Below are positions 39,001-52,700 of a stretch of DNA of 64,000 nt, one piece after another. Each line of letters opens with the position of its first letter. The stretch's first letter is position 1. A model generated the notes under the pieces. It ran no database searches. It was not told the DNA's origin and was given only the letters and a program-made list of their open reading frames with translations. Made by a program: the position numbers and the translations under genes. This DNA comes from Cynocephalus volans (Eukaryota; Chordata; Mammalia; Dermoptera; Cynocephalidae): assembly GCF_027409185.1 (NCBI RefSeq), contig NC_084461.1, positions 186,966,001 through 187,030,000 on the forward strand, written 5' to 3'.

Positions 39001-42000
39001 AGACAGAAGAAAATAGAATAAATTATTTATCCAAGCACAGAGGGAGAACTTTTTCCTTCAATGAAAAGAAGAGCACAGTAAAAGATAAAGTGGGTAGATC
39101 AAACTAAAATAGAAGGTAAGCCCAAGAAAATACATAATGGTGTCAGTCCAGGTTTGCAAACCATGCAGAACAACTGTGCAAAACCAAATGTTAAAAGTGG
39201 GCCGGCCTGTGGCTCACTTGGGAGAGCGTGGTGCTGATAACAACAAGGCCACAGGTTTGGATCCCTATATAGGGATGGCCGGTTCGCTCACTTGGGAGAC
39301 CGTGGTGCTGACAATACCAAGTCAAGGGTTAAGATCCCCTTACCGGTCATCTTAAAAAAAAAAATGTTAAAAGGGAAACATAAAAATGGTGGAAATATAT
39401 GTGAAAATAATAACTGATTAAAAAATTAGTGATATGGACAGATAGGATGAGTCTGAGATAGAATGTGAAAAAAAGAACAAAACCAGAAATGAGTGATACC
39501 ATGTTATATATAAATCGTAGAAATATATAAAGGTTAACACTCAAAAATCTACTACAGAAGTGAGTGAAGGAGTTGATACAACCTATTTGCAGACTATCAT
39601 CTCCACCATAGTTCTATATTCAAGCTTCCTTCTGCTGCTTCCTCCTAAGTCTACATGCCCATCATAAGGACTCAGATATTGCCCTGTACTTCCCTGACGT
39701 AGCACCCATGACATGGAGTACCTTGTAATCACCATTTGTTCATTTCCCTCCTGAAAGAAAAAAGACTATTTTCTATCTTGTTTGTTGTCTGTAACCAACA
39801 TAACTCAGAATCATGCTGGATATGGTACATGGATGATTAATATTTACTAATTGTTGAATATGAGGAACTACAGATGGTAAAATAATTACATGGAAAATAT
39901 AAACACAATTAAACTAAAGAACGTAACTTAAAATAATTTAAAAGAAAATATATAAGCCTGCAAAATTTAAAAATACTTTTAGAAAATCAATGTAGGAGTT
40001 CTATTTCAGGAAATGATAGACTAGACTATATTGGCAAACCTTCCTACTGAGAACTCCCATAAAAGCTGTTGAGCTACCAAGTCAGTGAGAATTTTCGAGG
40101 CCAAAATCTGGGCAAAGAAGGACAGCCAAGAAGAATGAGCTTGGTATTCAATGCCACTTTAATACTCAAGGTGAGAGCCAATTCCAAAAGTGGTGGCTGA
40201 GAAGCTGAATAGAAATTTAGGTAATCTCGTGGGACAAGAGGGACAAAAATTCGAGCTCAGGGCCTTCCAAGAAGGAGGGTCACTGCTAAACACTCCATGT
40301 CTCTCTTTGGGTTTTCCAAAGAGCTACTAGAAGAGTACATAATGGCAGTGCCAGAAGGAGAAGAGATAGAGAAACAAGCAAAAAAATACTTGATGAGTAA
40401 TGGCTGAAAACTTCCAAATATGATTAAAGACATTCATTTACACGTCCAAGAAACTTGACAAACTCCAAGAAGGATAAATGCAAAGAGAGACACACTATAG
40501 TAAAAATGCTGAAAGACAAAGATAAAGTGAAAATCTTGCAAGCAGCAAGAGAAAAATGACTCATCACATACAATGGAACCCCGATAAGATTAACAACTGA
40601 CTTCTTATCAGAAACTCTGGAGGCCATGGATGGCTGGTTAGCTCAGTTGGTTAGGGAGCAGTGTTGTAACACCAAGATTAAGGGTTCGGATCCCCGTATT
40701 GGCCAGCCACAGAAAAACAAACAAACAAACAAAAGAAACTAGGGAGGCCAGAAGGCAGACAGGTAACATATTCAAAGCTTGGGGGAGAAAGAAACACACC
40801 AAAACTGTCAACCAGAAATTCTATATCCAGCTAAACTATCTTTCAAAACTGCAGGAGAAATAAAGACTTTCCAAGATAAGCAAAAAACTGAGAGAACTTT
40901 TGCTAGTAGACTTGCCTTATATGAAATACTAAAGGAAGTTCTTCAGGCTAAAAGGAAGTGACCCCAGACAGTTATTTGAATTCATATAAAAAAACAAAGA
41001 GCACCAATAAAGCAAATATAAAAAACAGGATAGTGATATATTTCTTGTCCTTTTTTTCTAACTGGTGTAAAAAGCAATAGCATAAGACAATATATGTAAA
41101 ATTATATTGTTGCACTTATAATATATAGAAATTTAATATTCTGGACAACAACAACAAAAAGAATTGACAATGAAGCATATTGGAATAAGAAAGTGACACC
41201 AGATAGTAACTTAAATCTAAAGGAAGAAATGAAAGGAACCAAAAATGGTTAATAAGAAGGTTAACAAGTTTTTTAAAACTTTATAAATATATTTGTGCTC
41301 TTCTTTCTTCTCTGCAAGATATAGATTACATAAAGCAATAATTATAACAAGTTATTGTTGGATTTGTAACATATTTACATGTTTATAATAATAAATGTTT
41401 AAATATCCCTCAGAATTATTATAACATTTATAACAAAAATAGCACAAGAAGGAGGAGTGGAGGTATACAGGAGTAAAGTTTCTATATCTTACAGAAATAA
41501 AGTTAGTAGAAATCTGTAGTATATTCTGATAAGTTAAGGTGTATATTGCAAACAGTAGAGCAACCACCTAGAAATGATTCAAAAATATTTTTTAAATCTT
41601 TAAATGAGTTAGGGCTGGCCCGTGTCTCACTTGGGAGAGTGTGGTGCTGATAGCACCAAGGCCACAGGTTCGGATCTCTATATAGGGATGGCTGGTTAGC
41701 TCAATGGGTGAGCGTGGTGCTGACAACACCAAGTCAAGGGTTAAGATCCCCTCACCAGTCATCTTTAAAAAAAAAAAATCATCAAACAAGTTAAAATAGT
41801 ACACTAAAAAAATCCAGTAAATACAAAAGAAGGTAGTAAAAAAAAGGAACAAAGGAAGAAAATACTCATGAGACAGAGAGAAAACAAAAAGCAAAATGGC
41901 CAACCATGTTAATACTAACATTAAATGTGACTGAATTAAACAATCTAAGCAAAAGGTAGAGAGAGTCAGACTGGATTTCTAAAAGAGATCCAATTATACA

Positions 42001-45000
42001 TCGTCTATAAGAAACACTCTTTTGATTCAAATATGCAAATAGGTTGAAAGTGAAAGGATGGAAAAAGATACACCATGCAAACAGCAACCATAAAAAAGCT
42101 GGGGTAGTGTACTGGGACCAAACCCAGGTTCAAAGATTCTCTAGGAGGCTTCACAGGACTCAGCATATGATTGTAGTCATGGCCATGGTTTATTATACTA
42201 AAAGGAGACACTGCAGAATCAGCAAAGGGAAAAGGCATATGGGGCAATCCTGGGGAAACCAGGCACAAGCTTCCAGAATTCTCTCCCAGTGGAGTCACAC
42301 AGGACACACCTAATTTCTCTAGCAATGATATGTGACAACGCATGTGAAATACTGTCTACCAGTTGAGCTTGCCTGAGCCTGAGTGTCCCAGGTTTTTATT
42401 GGATGTCAGTCATATGGAAATGCTCTGCCTAGCACACAAAAGATTGCAGACTCCCAGAGAAAGCAGGTGCTCTGCATAAACCACAGGTTTTATACAGTCT
42501 AGGCACAGTAAGCCCCTCTTTTCAGTTAGGGAGTGGTGGGAACCCTCATGAAATCCAAGTTCCCAGACATCAGTCAACCTCGCAAGCAGACTTTTCTAAG
42601 AATAATACTCTCAGACCTGCCATGTTAACTCTTTCTGCACATGTGACTACACCAACAGGAGACAAAAAAGACTAAAACAAAGCCAATAAAAAGGGTTACT
42701 AGAGGTAAGGGTTACTAGAGGTAAAGGTTACTAGAGGAACACGAAAGGGTCAACCCATCAAAAAGACACAGCAATTACTACAAAGACCCAAAATACATGA
42801 AACAAAAACTGAATGAACTGAAGGGAGAAATAGACAGTTCAACAAGGATAGTTGGAGGCTTCAAAATCCCACTTCAATAATAGAAAAACTAGACAGAAGA
42901 TCAACAAGAAATAGAAACTTGAACAACACTATAAACCAACTAGACATAACATATCTATAGAACACTCTACCCAGCAATAGCAGAATACATATTCTTCTCA
43001 AGTGCACATGGAACATTCTTTTTTTTCCCAATTTTTAAAAATTGTGGCAAAATACATATAACATACAATTCACTCTCTTCACTATTTTCAAGTGTACAGT
43101 TCAGTGGTTTTAAATATTCTTAATGTTCTGCAACCATCACCACCACCATCTCCATAATTCTTTTCATCTTGTAAAACTGAAACTCGGGTGGAGAATCAAG
43201 ATGGCAAAATAGACAGTCCCCAGCGTCACTCTCTCCCACAAATCAGCCAATTTACAACTATTAAAAAGTAAAGACTGCCAAGCTGGGGCCACTAGAGCTC
43301 AGGGAAAGAAGAAGAGAGACCGGAGTTCATGAAGTTGGGAGAAGCTGCAGTGAGAGAAAGAAGGGACCACTCTGACTGTTTTGAGCCCTGGCCATTTCAA
43401 GGATGGCCCTCGTGAGGACTTGGAGCAAGACCTGGCAAAAACTGCAGCTGTGCCCTTTGTGTGAAATTGCTTGGAGACTGCAGGGGAGAGGAGGGCCTTG
43501 GTGGCCCCCAGGCCAGCAAGACCATTGACAGGGTTCCCATGGATCCACATACGAGCAAGGGGCCACAGACAACTGAAAAAAGGGAGCCACTCAAAGGCTG
43601 GTGAGTCATCACAAGGGACCAGCGCATGGCCTATCTCGTGGGAAGTGTTTGGAGTGTGGGGGGTGGGGGAGATTAGCCCACCAGGGGAACACTGGGGCAC
43701 AGCATGGACAGCAGATCTGCCCTCCAATCAGCACAGGCCCACTCAGTGGAGACTGGTCAGGAGTACAGAACCGTAGGGGGTACAGTTTGCTGAAAAGACT
43801 CAGGCTCAGACCTGGCTTTCCACACAACCCATGTGTTTCAGACCCCACAAAATCTAGAAGTGCTTAAAATGTCAACAATTAAACGTGAGTTGCAAAAAAA
43901 GCCTTCCCCAGGGAATCAGCAGCAAAGCAGCAATTTAGCTCAACCACAGGGTTCAAGTGCTGGTCCTCACAGGAAGATCCCCCATTTTAGAAGTAAGCAA
44001 AGGATAACAAATTAGTTCCAGTGCAGAGTTTAAGTTCTAGGGGTAGCTAATAACCCACACAGAACTGAAAGAAGACACAAAAACCCCACAGATCAGAGCC
44101 AAAGTTCTGATATTAACCAATAAAGGCCTAACACCACCAAAGAACACCTATAAAACCTAGAAGACCCAGAACCCCCCCCCCAGGCTCCAGAGCGGGGATG
44201 GAGGGTCTGAGGGCCTCAGCCATGCCCCCCCCCAATGTCCACACCAGGCCAGCAAAGGAGCCGGCCATGGGCCAGCCCTGCCCCCTCCACCTCCATTTCC
44301 CTGCTCCCTTCCCCACTCCCTCTCCCCCCCACCGCTCTGCAACATCTTAGAATGTAAATAAATAAATAAATAAATACAACTGAAACTTTATACCCATTAA
44401 ACAAAAATTGCCCATTCCCCCTCCTCCAAGCCCCTGGCAACCACCATTCTACTGTCCGTCTCTATGATGTTGATTACTCTAAGTACCTTATGTAAGTGGA
44501 ATTATGCAGTATTTGTCTTTTTGTGATTGGTTTATTTCATTTAGTATAATGTTCTCAAGGTTCATCCATGTTGTAGCCTGTGTCAGAATTTCCATTCTTT
44601 TTAAGGCTGAATAATATTCCATTGTATGGATAGACCACATTTTGCTTATTCATTCATCTGTCAGTGGACACTTGGGTTGCTTCCACATTTTAGCTACTGT
44701 GAATAATCCTGCTATGCACATGGGTGCACAAATATCTGTTTGAAATCCCGCTTTCAATTCTCTTGGGTGTATACCCAGATGTGGAATTGCTGGATCATAT
44801 GGTAATTCCACTTTTAAGTTTTTGCAGAACTGCCATACTGTTTTCCACAGTGGCTGTACCAACACAGTGCAAGTGTTCCAGTTGCTCCACATCATGAAAC
44901 ATTCTTCAGTACAGACCACCTGCCAGGGCATAAGACAAACCTTAATAGAGTTAAAAGGACTGAAATCATACAAAGTATGTTCTCTAACCACAAGGGTATT

Positions 45001-46722
45001 AAATTCAACAACAGAAATAAATTTGGTTAACTCAAAAATATGTAGAAATTAAATAACACACTTCTAAATAACTAATGGGTCAAAGAAGAAATTAATTGGA
45101 AGACTCAATACTACAAAGATGTCAATTCCCCTTAATTTGATCTAAAGATTGAATGCAATCAATCAAAATTCAAGCAGGATATTTTAGAAATTAAGTCATT
45201 CTAAAATTTATGTGACAAATTGACGGGCATTCTACAAAGTACCTGGCATTACTTTTCAAAAGTGTCAAGGTCATGAAGACAAAGAAAGGCCAAGAAATTG
45301 TCCCAGATTGTCAGAGACCAAGGAGACTACATGCAACTTGGTATCCTAGATTGGACCCTGGAACAGAAAAAGGACATTAGCAGAAAAACTGAGGTGGGCC
45401 ATCCCGTGGCTCACTCGGGAGAGTGCAGTGCTGATAACACCAAGGCCACGGGTTCGTATCCCATATAGGGATGGCCGGTTAGCTCACTTGGGAGAGCGTG
45501 GTGCTGACAACACCAGGTCAAGGGTTACGATCCCATTACTGGTCATCTTTAAAAAAAAAAAGAAAAAAGGAAAAACAAGAAATCTGAATAAAGGCTGTGG
45601 TTTAGCTAACTGTATCGTACAAATGCTAATTCTTACATAACCACAGTTATGTAAGATGTTAACATTAGAGGTAATTAGGTGAAAGATTTTCTAGAACTCT
45701 CTGTACTATCTTTGCAATTCTTCTGTAAATCTAAAATTATTTCAGAGTAAAAAGTTTTTTAAAATGTGGGAAGAATTACTCTATTTTATATAAAACCTTA
45801 TTGTAAAGCTTATTGTTAGGACAGTGAGGTACTGGCACATGGATCAGTGCAAGGACAGGACTGGTGCAGACACAGACCCCTCGAAAACGAACACTTAATT
45901 CATACAAAGTGGCTCTGAAGAGCACTGGAGAAAGGGCAAACTTTTCAGTAAATGCTGTTAGATCAATTGGACATCCATATGGGAAAAATGAAACTTACAA
46001 TGTACACAGAAATTAATTCAGGGTGGGTTGTAGGTCTAAGTGTAGAAGGTAAAACAATAAAGTAACCACAGTAAAACAGGAAAGTATCTTCCTGTCCTTG
46101 GGTAAAGAAAGATTTCTTGGGCTGGCCAGTTACTCAGTTGGAAAACAGTGTTGTTTATACCAAGGTTAGGGGTTCAGATTCCCAGACCAGCCAGCCACCA
46201 AAACAAAGGAAAGATTTCTTAAATGGGAACATTAATATTGAAAACTTCTGTTGTTCAAAAGACATACTTGCCATGCATGTCACTGAGAAAAGCTTATATC
46301 CAGACTATATAAGAAAATCCTACAAATCAATAAGAAAAAGACAAACAATCCAATTAACAAAAAGAGTAAGAAAATCAGAGAGGAACTCCACAAAAGATGA
46401 AATCCAAATAGCCAATAAGCATAAAAGGTGTTCAATGGCATTAATAATCAGGGAAATGCAAATTAAAACCACACTGAGATATTAATATGCATCTGTGCAG
46501 AAAAGAGTTCACACAGCAGGTCTGGGACTGCCCTCCTTAAGAAGGCTGTTCACGGGCCCAGCCCGTGGCGCACTCGGGAGAGTGCGGTGCTGGGAGCGCT
46601 GCGACGCTCCCGCCGCGGGTTCGGATCCTATATAGGAATGACCAGGGCACTCACTGGCGGGTTCGGATCCTATATAGGAATGACCAGGGCACTCACTGGC
46701 TGAGTGCCGGTCACGAAAAAGA

Positions 46723-46757
<35 letters not shown>

Positions 46758-49700
46758 TGTTCACGAGGCTCGTCCTTGGCCGGCATTTGGGAACTTGGGT
46801 TTCAGGAAGGCTCCCATCATTTCCTAACAGATAGAAGGGCTCACTGTGCCTGGACTGTTTGTACAAACCATGTGGTTTATGCCAAACCTGTTTTCCTTCT
46901 GGGAGTCTGGAATTTTGGTAGGTGCCTATATAACCAGTCCCCAATACAAACTTTGGACTTCTAGGTTCGGGCAACCACTTGTACAAGTGTTGTCACGACT
47001 TGTTGCTGGAGGAATATGCTATGTGACTCCACACAGAGAGAGACTCTTGGAAGGTTGTGCCTGGTCTCCTCTGGACTTTGCCCCAAGCACATTTTCCCTT
47101 GGCTAATTTTGCTTTGTCTGCTTTTGAGGTAATAAATCACAGCCATGAGGGTAAGTCTTGAAAGTCCTCCTGGTAAATTACCGAACCTGGGGGTAGTCTC
47201 GGAGACCCCAACACAACCAACATTCAACAGAATAGTGAAAACTAAAAAGACAAGGGTTAGCAAAAATGTAACGTAAATGGAATTCTCATAGATTGTTAGA
47301 GAGTAAATTGGTACAACCACATCGGAAAAAAGTTTGGCAATATTTCCTAAAGCTAAACACTCAAAGAACCTATGGCTTATTCTACTCCTGAGTATATATT
47401 CAACAGAACTGTATAGACTTATAACAAAACAGACATATACAAGAATATTGTTATAAATATTTACCACAATTAACTTGTAAAAAAAAAAAGAATGTTTCTA
47501 CAAATAGCAGCCTTATTCATTACAGCCAAACCTGGAAACCACCCCAAAGTCCAACAGCAACAGAATGGGTAGATAAATTGTGGTATATTCGCACAGTGGA
47601 ATACTATACAGAAATGAAATGGAATGAACTATTGGTACACACAAGAACATGGATGAATCTTTCTCTTTTTTTTTTTTTTTGCTGGCTGGTACAGGAATCG
47701 AACCCCCAAACTTGGAGTCTTGGCGTAGAACACGGATAAATCTTACAAACAAAATTTTGAGCAAAAGAAGTCAAACACAAAAGAATACTGTATGGTTTCA
47801 TTTATATAAAGTTCTAAAACAGCCAAACTAGTTAATGATGTTAGAAGTTGGAATGATTGTGATCTTCGGAGGTGGAGGGAGGCTGGGATTGGGATGCAGC
47901 ATAAAGAAGGCTGAGGAGGGGCTGCTGATGGTCTACTTCTGGTCGGAGTGGTGGTTACATAAGCGTCCTCACCACTGAGCTGTAAGATATATACTTCTCT
48001 ACATGTATGTTACACTTTGTTAGTTTAAAAAAATAAGAGAATAGGCCTATATGTCCATAGCCACATGCAGAATCAGCAGATTTCAAATCAACACATAGAA
48101 TGAGTCCATTTTTATGTAAAAAATAAATTATATGAGTATACATATATATATGCCTGTATAGAAGAACTAGGGAATTACATGCACAAAGAGTAATTAATTC
48201 TATGAGATGAGTTGGAGGGAGGGAAGGAAACTTTCATGTTTCTAATTTACCTAATTTTTAAAGTAGTAGAATTATTTGTGGCTCTTACTTTTTTTTGTTA
48301 ATCTTTCCAAAAATTAAAAAAATGGCAACAACAAAAAACTTCCTCAGCTATGGTTCACCTGAAACCCTTACACATGATGGGCTGGTTCCTGTCTTCTCTC
48401 CAGCAGCCAGGACAGCTGCTTCCCATGTTGCATTTGTTACCAGAGAACATCAGTACTGGGATATGGGTGACATCAGCTCCCCCAGATTCTCAACAAGTAT
48501 AATTTACTTTCAATTGAGGCTTTAAAATAATTCTTTTAGCCCATTTTAATAGAAGACAGCTTCCCTAGCTCCTTGAGAGCATTCGGGGCAAAACCTGTGT
48601 GAGCTTAAAGTTCAATGAACTAGAAAATCCAGTCATGTTAGAATCGTTAAATATCCAAGTTGCGTTTTCTCTCCTCTGGTAATGAGAAGAATCAAATAAC
48701 CTAGAAAGCTGACAGTGGAAATTTTGTAAAAAAAAAAAAAAAAATGAAATAAAACAAAAAACAAACCTCCATGTTTTGAGAGCAGTGCAAAATCAGTTAA
48801 CAGAGCTTCAATCCTGTATGAAAACTCTAAGTTCTTGTGAAATTCTCCATCGTCCAAAAAGATTTTTTTTATGAAATAAGACAAAATTTGTGATGCCTAC
48901 GAAGCCCATGGAATGAACTAGATTGGATATATTAAGGCAAGAAAGATCGTGGTGCACAGGTTGGAAGAAACTTACTGTACTTTATATACCAGAATACATT
49001 CTAGATGGATTAAAAAGTTGAACCGTTTTAAAAGTTTTTCAACCCCAAAGGGATTGAAAAGAAGAAATGGAACGTCCATTTACCATCTCGCAGCTGACTC
49101 AAGAAGTTCAATCATTCAGAGAACCTGGGCCTTTCAGGGACTGGGATTTCACCGCACTATGAGTGCAAGGTAAGGACTCCAGCACCACTAACCCCAAGCC
49201 CACCCTGCATAGCTAACAGCCTGGGGCCAGCCGGGCACACTGGGGAGCAGCTCAGCCACCAGGTCATGGCAGGACAGGGGGGTGATGGGCGGCTGCAGCC
49301 CAGGCTTGCTGCGATCCTGGGGACCCGACCACTTGCTCCTGGCCAGGTTTTCGTCCTTACCCTGGGGACGGACAGAGCCGAGGATCTATCCGTGGCCGCA
49401 ACTTTGCCAACTCTTCTGCAGAGTCTGTGGACCTCGGCGGCAAGACGGCTGAGCGGGCCGAGACCACCGACGACTCCGACTCTCTAGACACCATTGCCTC
49501 GGACTCTAGAGACTCTTCGGCCTCTTCTTCGGTGACCTCGTCAGGTAATTCCTCGCCTGGGACTTCTGTGCTAGGAGAGGGCTTCACGATCTGCCGGGGA
49601 AGGCAGAAACACAACCGAGGCTGCCGTCTCACGGGCTCGCAGACCTCTGTGTCTGCAGGGGTTTAAAGCGCGAGCGAGCACGCCAGCGGCGGAGGCAGCA

Positions 49701-52700
49701 AGGCTTGCTTCTTCGGAAAGTTCAGTGCTAAGCGTGAAAAGAGCAATAGCTCCTTGTGCGCGGCATTGCTCCCATTTCTCTTAGCCCTATGGTGACCTCT
49801 GGTTTTCTTCTGATGCGGAGGGAGATGGGAGAGGTTGTAGAAACTGCAGAACCCGGCTGGGAGCAATGGGCCTCGTCATGAAATTCTGGGTTGTAGCCTT
49901 GTTCGGCTCAGATTTCAAAGGGACAAGAGGACTGTGCTCAGCTCTAGCTGCAAGAGGGGCTGAGCTGAAGCCAGGCCTCTGCTCGGAACAGAGACATGAA
50001 TCAGAAAGCTCCATGTTAAGGGTTTTCCTGGGCTCTGCCTGCAAGAGGGACCCCGTAGCCCCGGTGCGGGGCCACCCCCGCCCCCCGTTTCCCGGGCCGG
50101 TGGAGGGCGCACCTCGGCCAGCACGCCCGTGTACTCGGCCCCCTCGCCTTGCTCCTTGTCCCCCTCGCCTTCCTCGTCCTCCACAAAGTCGTAGGTCACG
50201 TAATAGCTGTAGGTGACAAAAGGGCCTTCAGGCCCTGGTTCCGGATCCAAGACAGAGGTGTCCAGAACTCCTCTGACATTCCCAATAGTCACCACAAACT
50301 GCGCCTCGCGTGCCAAGAGATCTGCAAGGAGGAACGTGCAGACTGAGCGAGCTGCGGGGACGGAAGTCAGCAGACAGACTCCCCGGAGCCCCTTCTCCAC
50401 GCGGGGCTGAGCCTTAGAGCTTGGCAGGCTGCGGTTCAAATCCCAGCCTTGCCAAGTTCAATGGGAGTGATTTGGGGAAAGTCATTTCCCACTTGTGACA
50501 TTATAGTTATATATTGGTTTTCATCCACGGTTTCTAGCTTATGCTACTCTCTGACCTTCTCCTGCCCTCCTCTCGCCTGCTTCATTGTCTCCCTGAGGCA
50601 AGCCACAGAAACTAGAATTCCCCCTTCTCCAAGGCAGGTCATAGAAACCAGCCCTGAAGCCAGCCATCAAGCCCTAGTCTTTCTGCCTTGGAGCTGGCCA
50701 AAAAGAAATTCTGATCCACCTAATCTGATTGTAGGTCATGGGACCCCTATTCCAGAATGGATCCTGCCCCATGCCCAGGAGGAAGGAATGCTGCACAGAG
50801 AGGCCAAGAAGAACCTGGACAAACAGGCCTTGCTGGGTTTCCCCACCCAGGCTGTTAGTATTAGATCAGACTCTTTTTGTCCAATCACATTTGTACAAGT
50901 TATCGGTGCTTCAGTCATGCCTCTCCAATGAAGTCTCCATCAAAGACCCAAGAGCACAGGGTTCAGGGAGCTTCTGGACAGCAGAACTCATCCACATGTT
51001 GGGAGGGTGGTGCATCCCAACTCCACCAGAATGGAAGCTACTGCGCTCTGTACCCTTCCAGACCTCACCCTATGTACCTATTCATCAGGCTTTTTCTTTG
51101 TGTCCTTTGTAATAAACCAGTAAAAGTAAGTAAGTGTTTCCCTGATATCTGTGAGCTGCTTGAGCAAACTAATTGAACCCAAGGAGGAGGTTGTGGGAAC
51201 CCCAATTTATAACTGCTTTGTCATAAGTTCCATAGATCTGGGTTTGTGACTGGCACCTGAAGTGGGGGCAGTCTTGGAGACTGAGCCCTCAACTGATGGG
51301 ATCAGACACTATCTCCAGGTAGATAGTGTCAGAACCAAATCGACAGACACACAGCTAGTATCCACTGAAGAGTTGCTGGCTTGCTTGCTAGTGGGGAGAA
51401 ATCACCACACATTTGGTCACAGAAGTCAGTCTTTTGTGTTGATTGTTACTGAGTAAGAATATAGGAATGACACTTCCATGTGTTTTTCCCACTCTTACAA
51501 TTGGTGTCAGAAGTGGGATTTGCTAGACCAGCCCTGGCTCATGGAAACGTGGTTTGAGAAGAGAAAGAATAAAAGAGTGGAGGATGAGGAACCTTTGATT
51601 CCTGTTTGGCCATGTGGTCACTGTGGTATGGAGCCACAGCTCTGCTGCCATCATTACTAAAGGTAAAAATTAGCAGTGGAATTTAGAGATGGACCCCTAA
51701 ATCCCAGGGAGTTGGTTCACTGGATGCATAAGGAAATGGAAACTAATCAGAAAAAAGCAAAATATCCAATCCTTTGGTTATCATTATCTGCAATAGCTAA
51801 AATGAAAGGAAAAGAGCAAGCTGTATCAGAACTTGATGCTAGACCAAACTCAGATTTCAGTGAGTCTGAACTTAGGCCACTAGCTTCAAAGCCTCCCCTC
51901 AAGGGAAAAATTATGTAGAGACAACAGAAAGTATCTCTAAGACCCATAGTTACCAAGAAGGTAGTCAATGTGGGGGAAGGGCAAAACCAAGTAACTACTG
52001 AAACCAGAGGGTACAGTGTGAAGGAATTGCTTCATTTTGTAGATCGGCATCAACAGCTTCTTGGGGAACCTTTACCAAAATGGATTCTGAGAGTAACTAA
52101 TTTAGGAGCAGTATCTTTGCTTTGAAATGCTGCAGAGTGGAGAATTATGTTTGCCTTGATGAAAGACCGTCAGCTGACAATAGAACCATCACAGATGGCT
52201 GAATATGATATAGACACAAGAGAGGTTATTCCTGAGGAAACAGCCAGCCTGATGGACTGGATAAAAGCCATTGTCAGGTCTGTCTACATGAGATGGGGGA
52301 CTGCCCAACTCCTGCTGTAAATGTGAAGTGTTGCTCCCCATATGAAGCAGCTGATATACTTCATATGCAAGCTGTGTGGACTGGCTTTATGACAACCCAG
52401 TCATGTTATCCAGGTCATGGTAAATGCTGTGGTTAAGGGAGCCCCTTTAGCATGGGCACCCCATGCAACCTTATGGCTGCAAAACAGAGCTACAATTGAG
52501 GAAGCACTATCAAGTTTAGTGTCTCACCTACCTCTCCTGGTCTTACAGATACTAATAAAAACATGAGGGTAATTAACAAGAGAATGGAGGGGAGAGTCAA
52601 AGGATGCATCCCAGGAAGGTGGAAATGTTTAAAGGATTAGTACGAAATAAGGTAAAGAAAGAAAATATTGATGGGGTGAAACTATGAGAGAAAAGAAAGG

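Larger units (their letters stand above)
40000..43184 (+). repeat. LINE-1 relics with nested LTR and SINEs
   Basis: L1 internal sequence, e.g. 'acacgtccaagaaacttgac' (40441), 'aattctatatccagctaaac' (40817) and 'atacaccatgcaaacagcaa' (42069). SINEs at 40627 and 41615 and an LTR at 42108-42641 interrupt it. From about 43022 the sequence is an L1 3' region in the opposite orientation. Confidence 0.65.
45780..48035 (+). repeat. LINE-1 3' relic with nested LTR and SINEs
   Basis: L1 ORF2/3' sequence ('gggaaatgcaaattaaaacc' at 46451; 'gtggaatactatacagaaat' at 47597; 'gaacatggatgaatctt' at 47645). Interrupted by SINEs at 46119, 46555 and 47662 and by the LTR at 46494-47215. Confidence 0.75.

Noticed and set aside
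40627-40734. Possible functional tRNA-Ile gene
   Set aside because: It has A- and B-box likeness but an A-rich tail and flanking duplication, no intact cloverleaf, and many sister copies; it is a SINE.
44650-44991. 113-codon frame as a possible gene
   Set aside because: It carries the L1 ORF2 C-terminal signature and is a decayed LINE-1 fragment.
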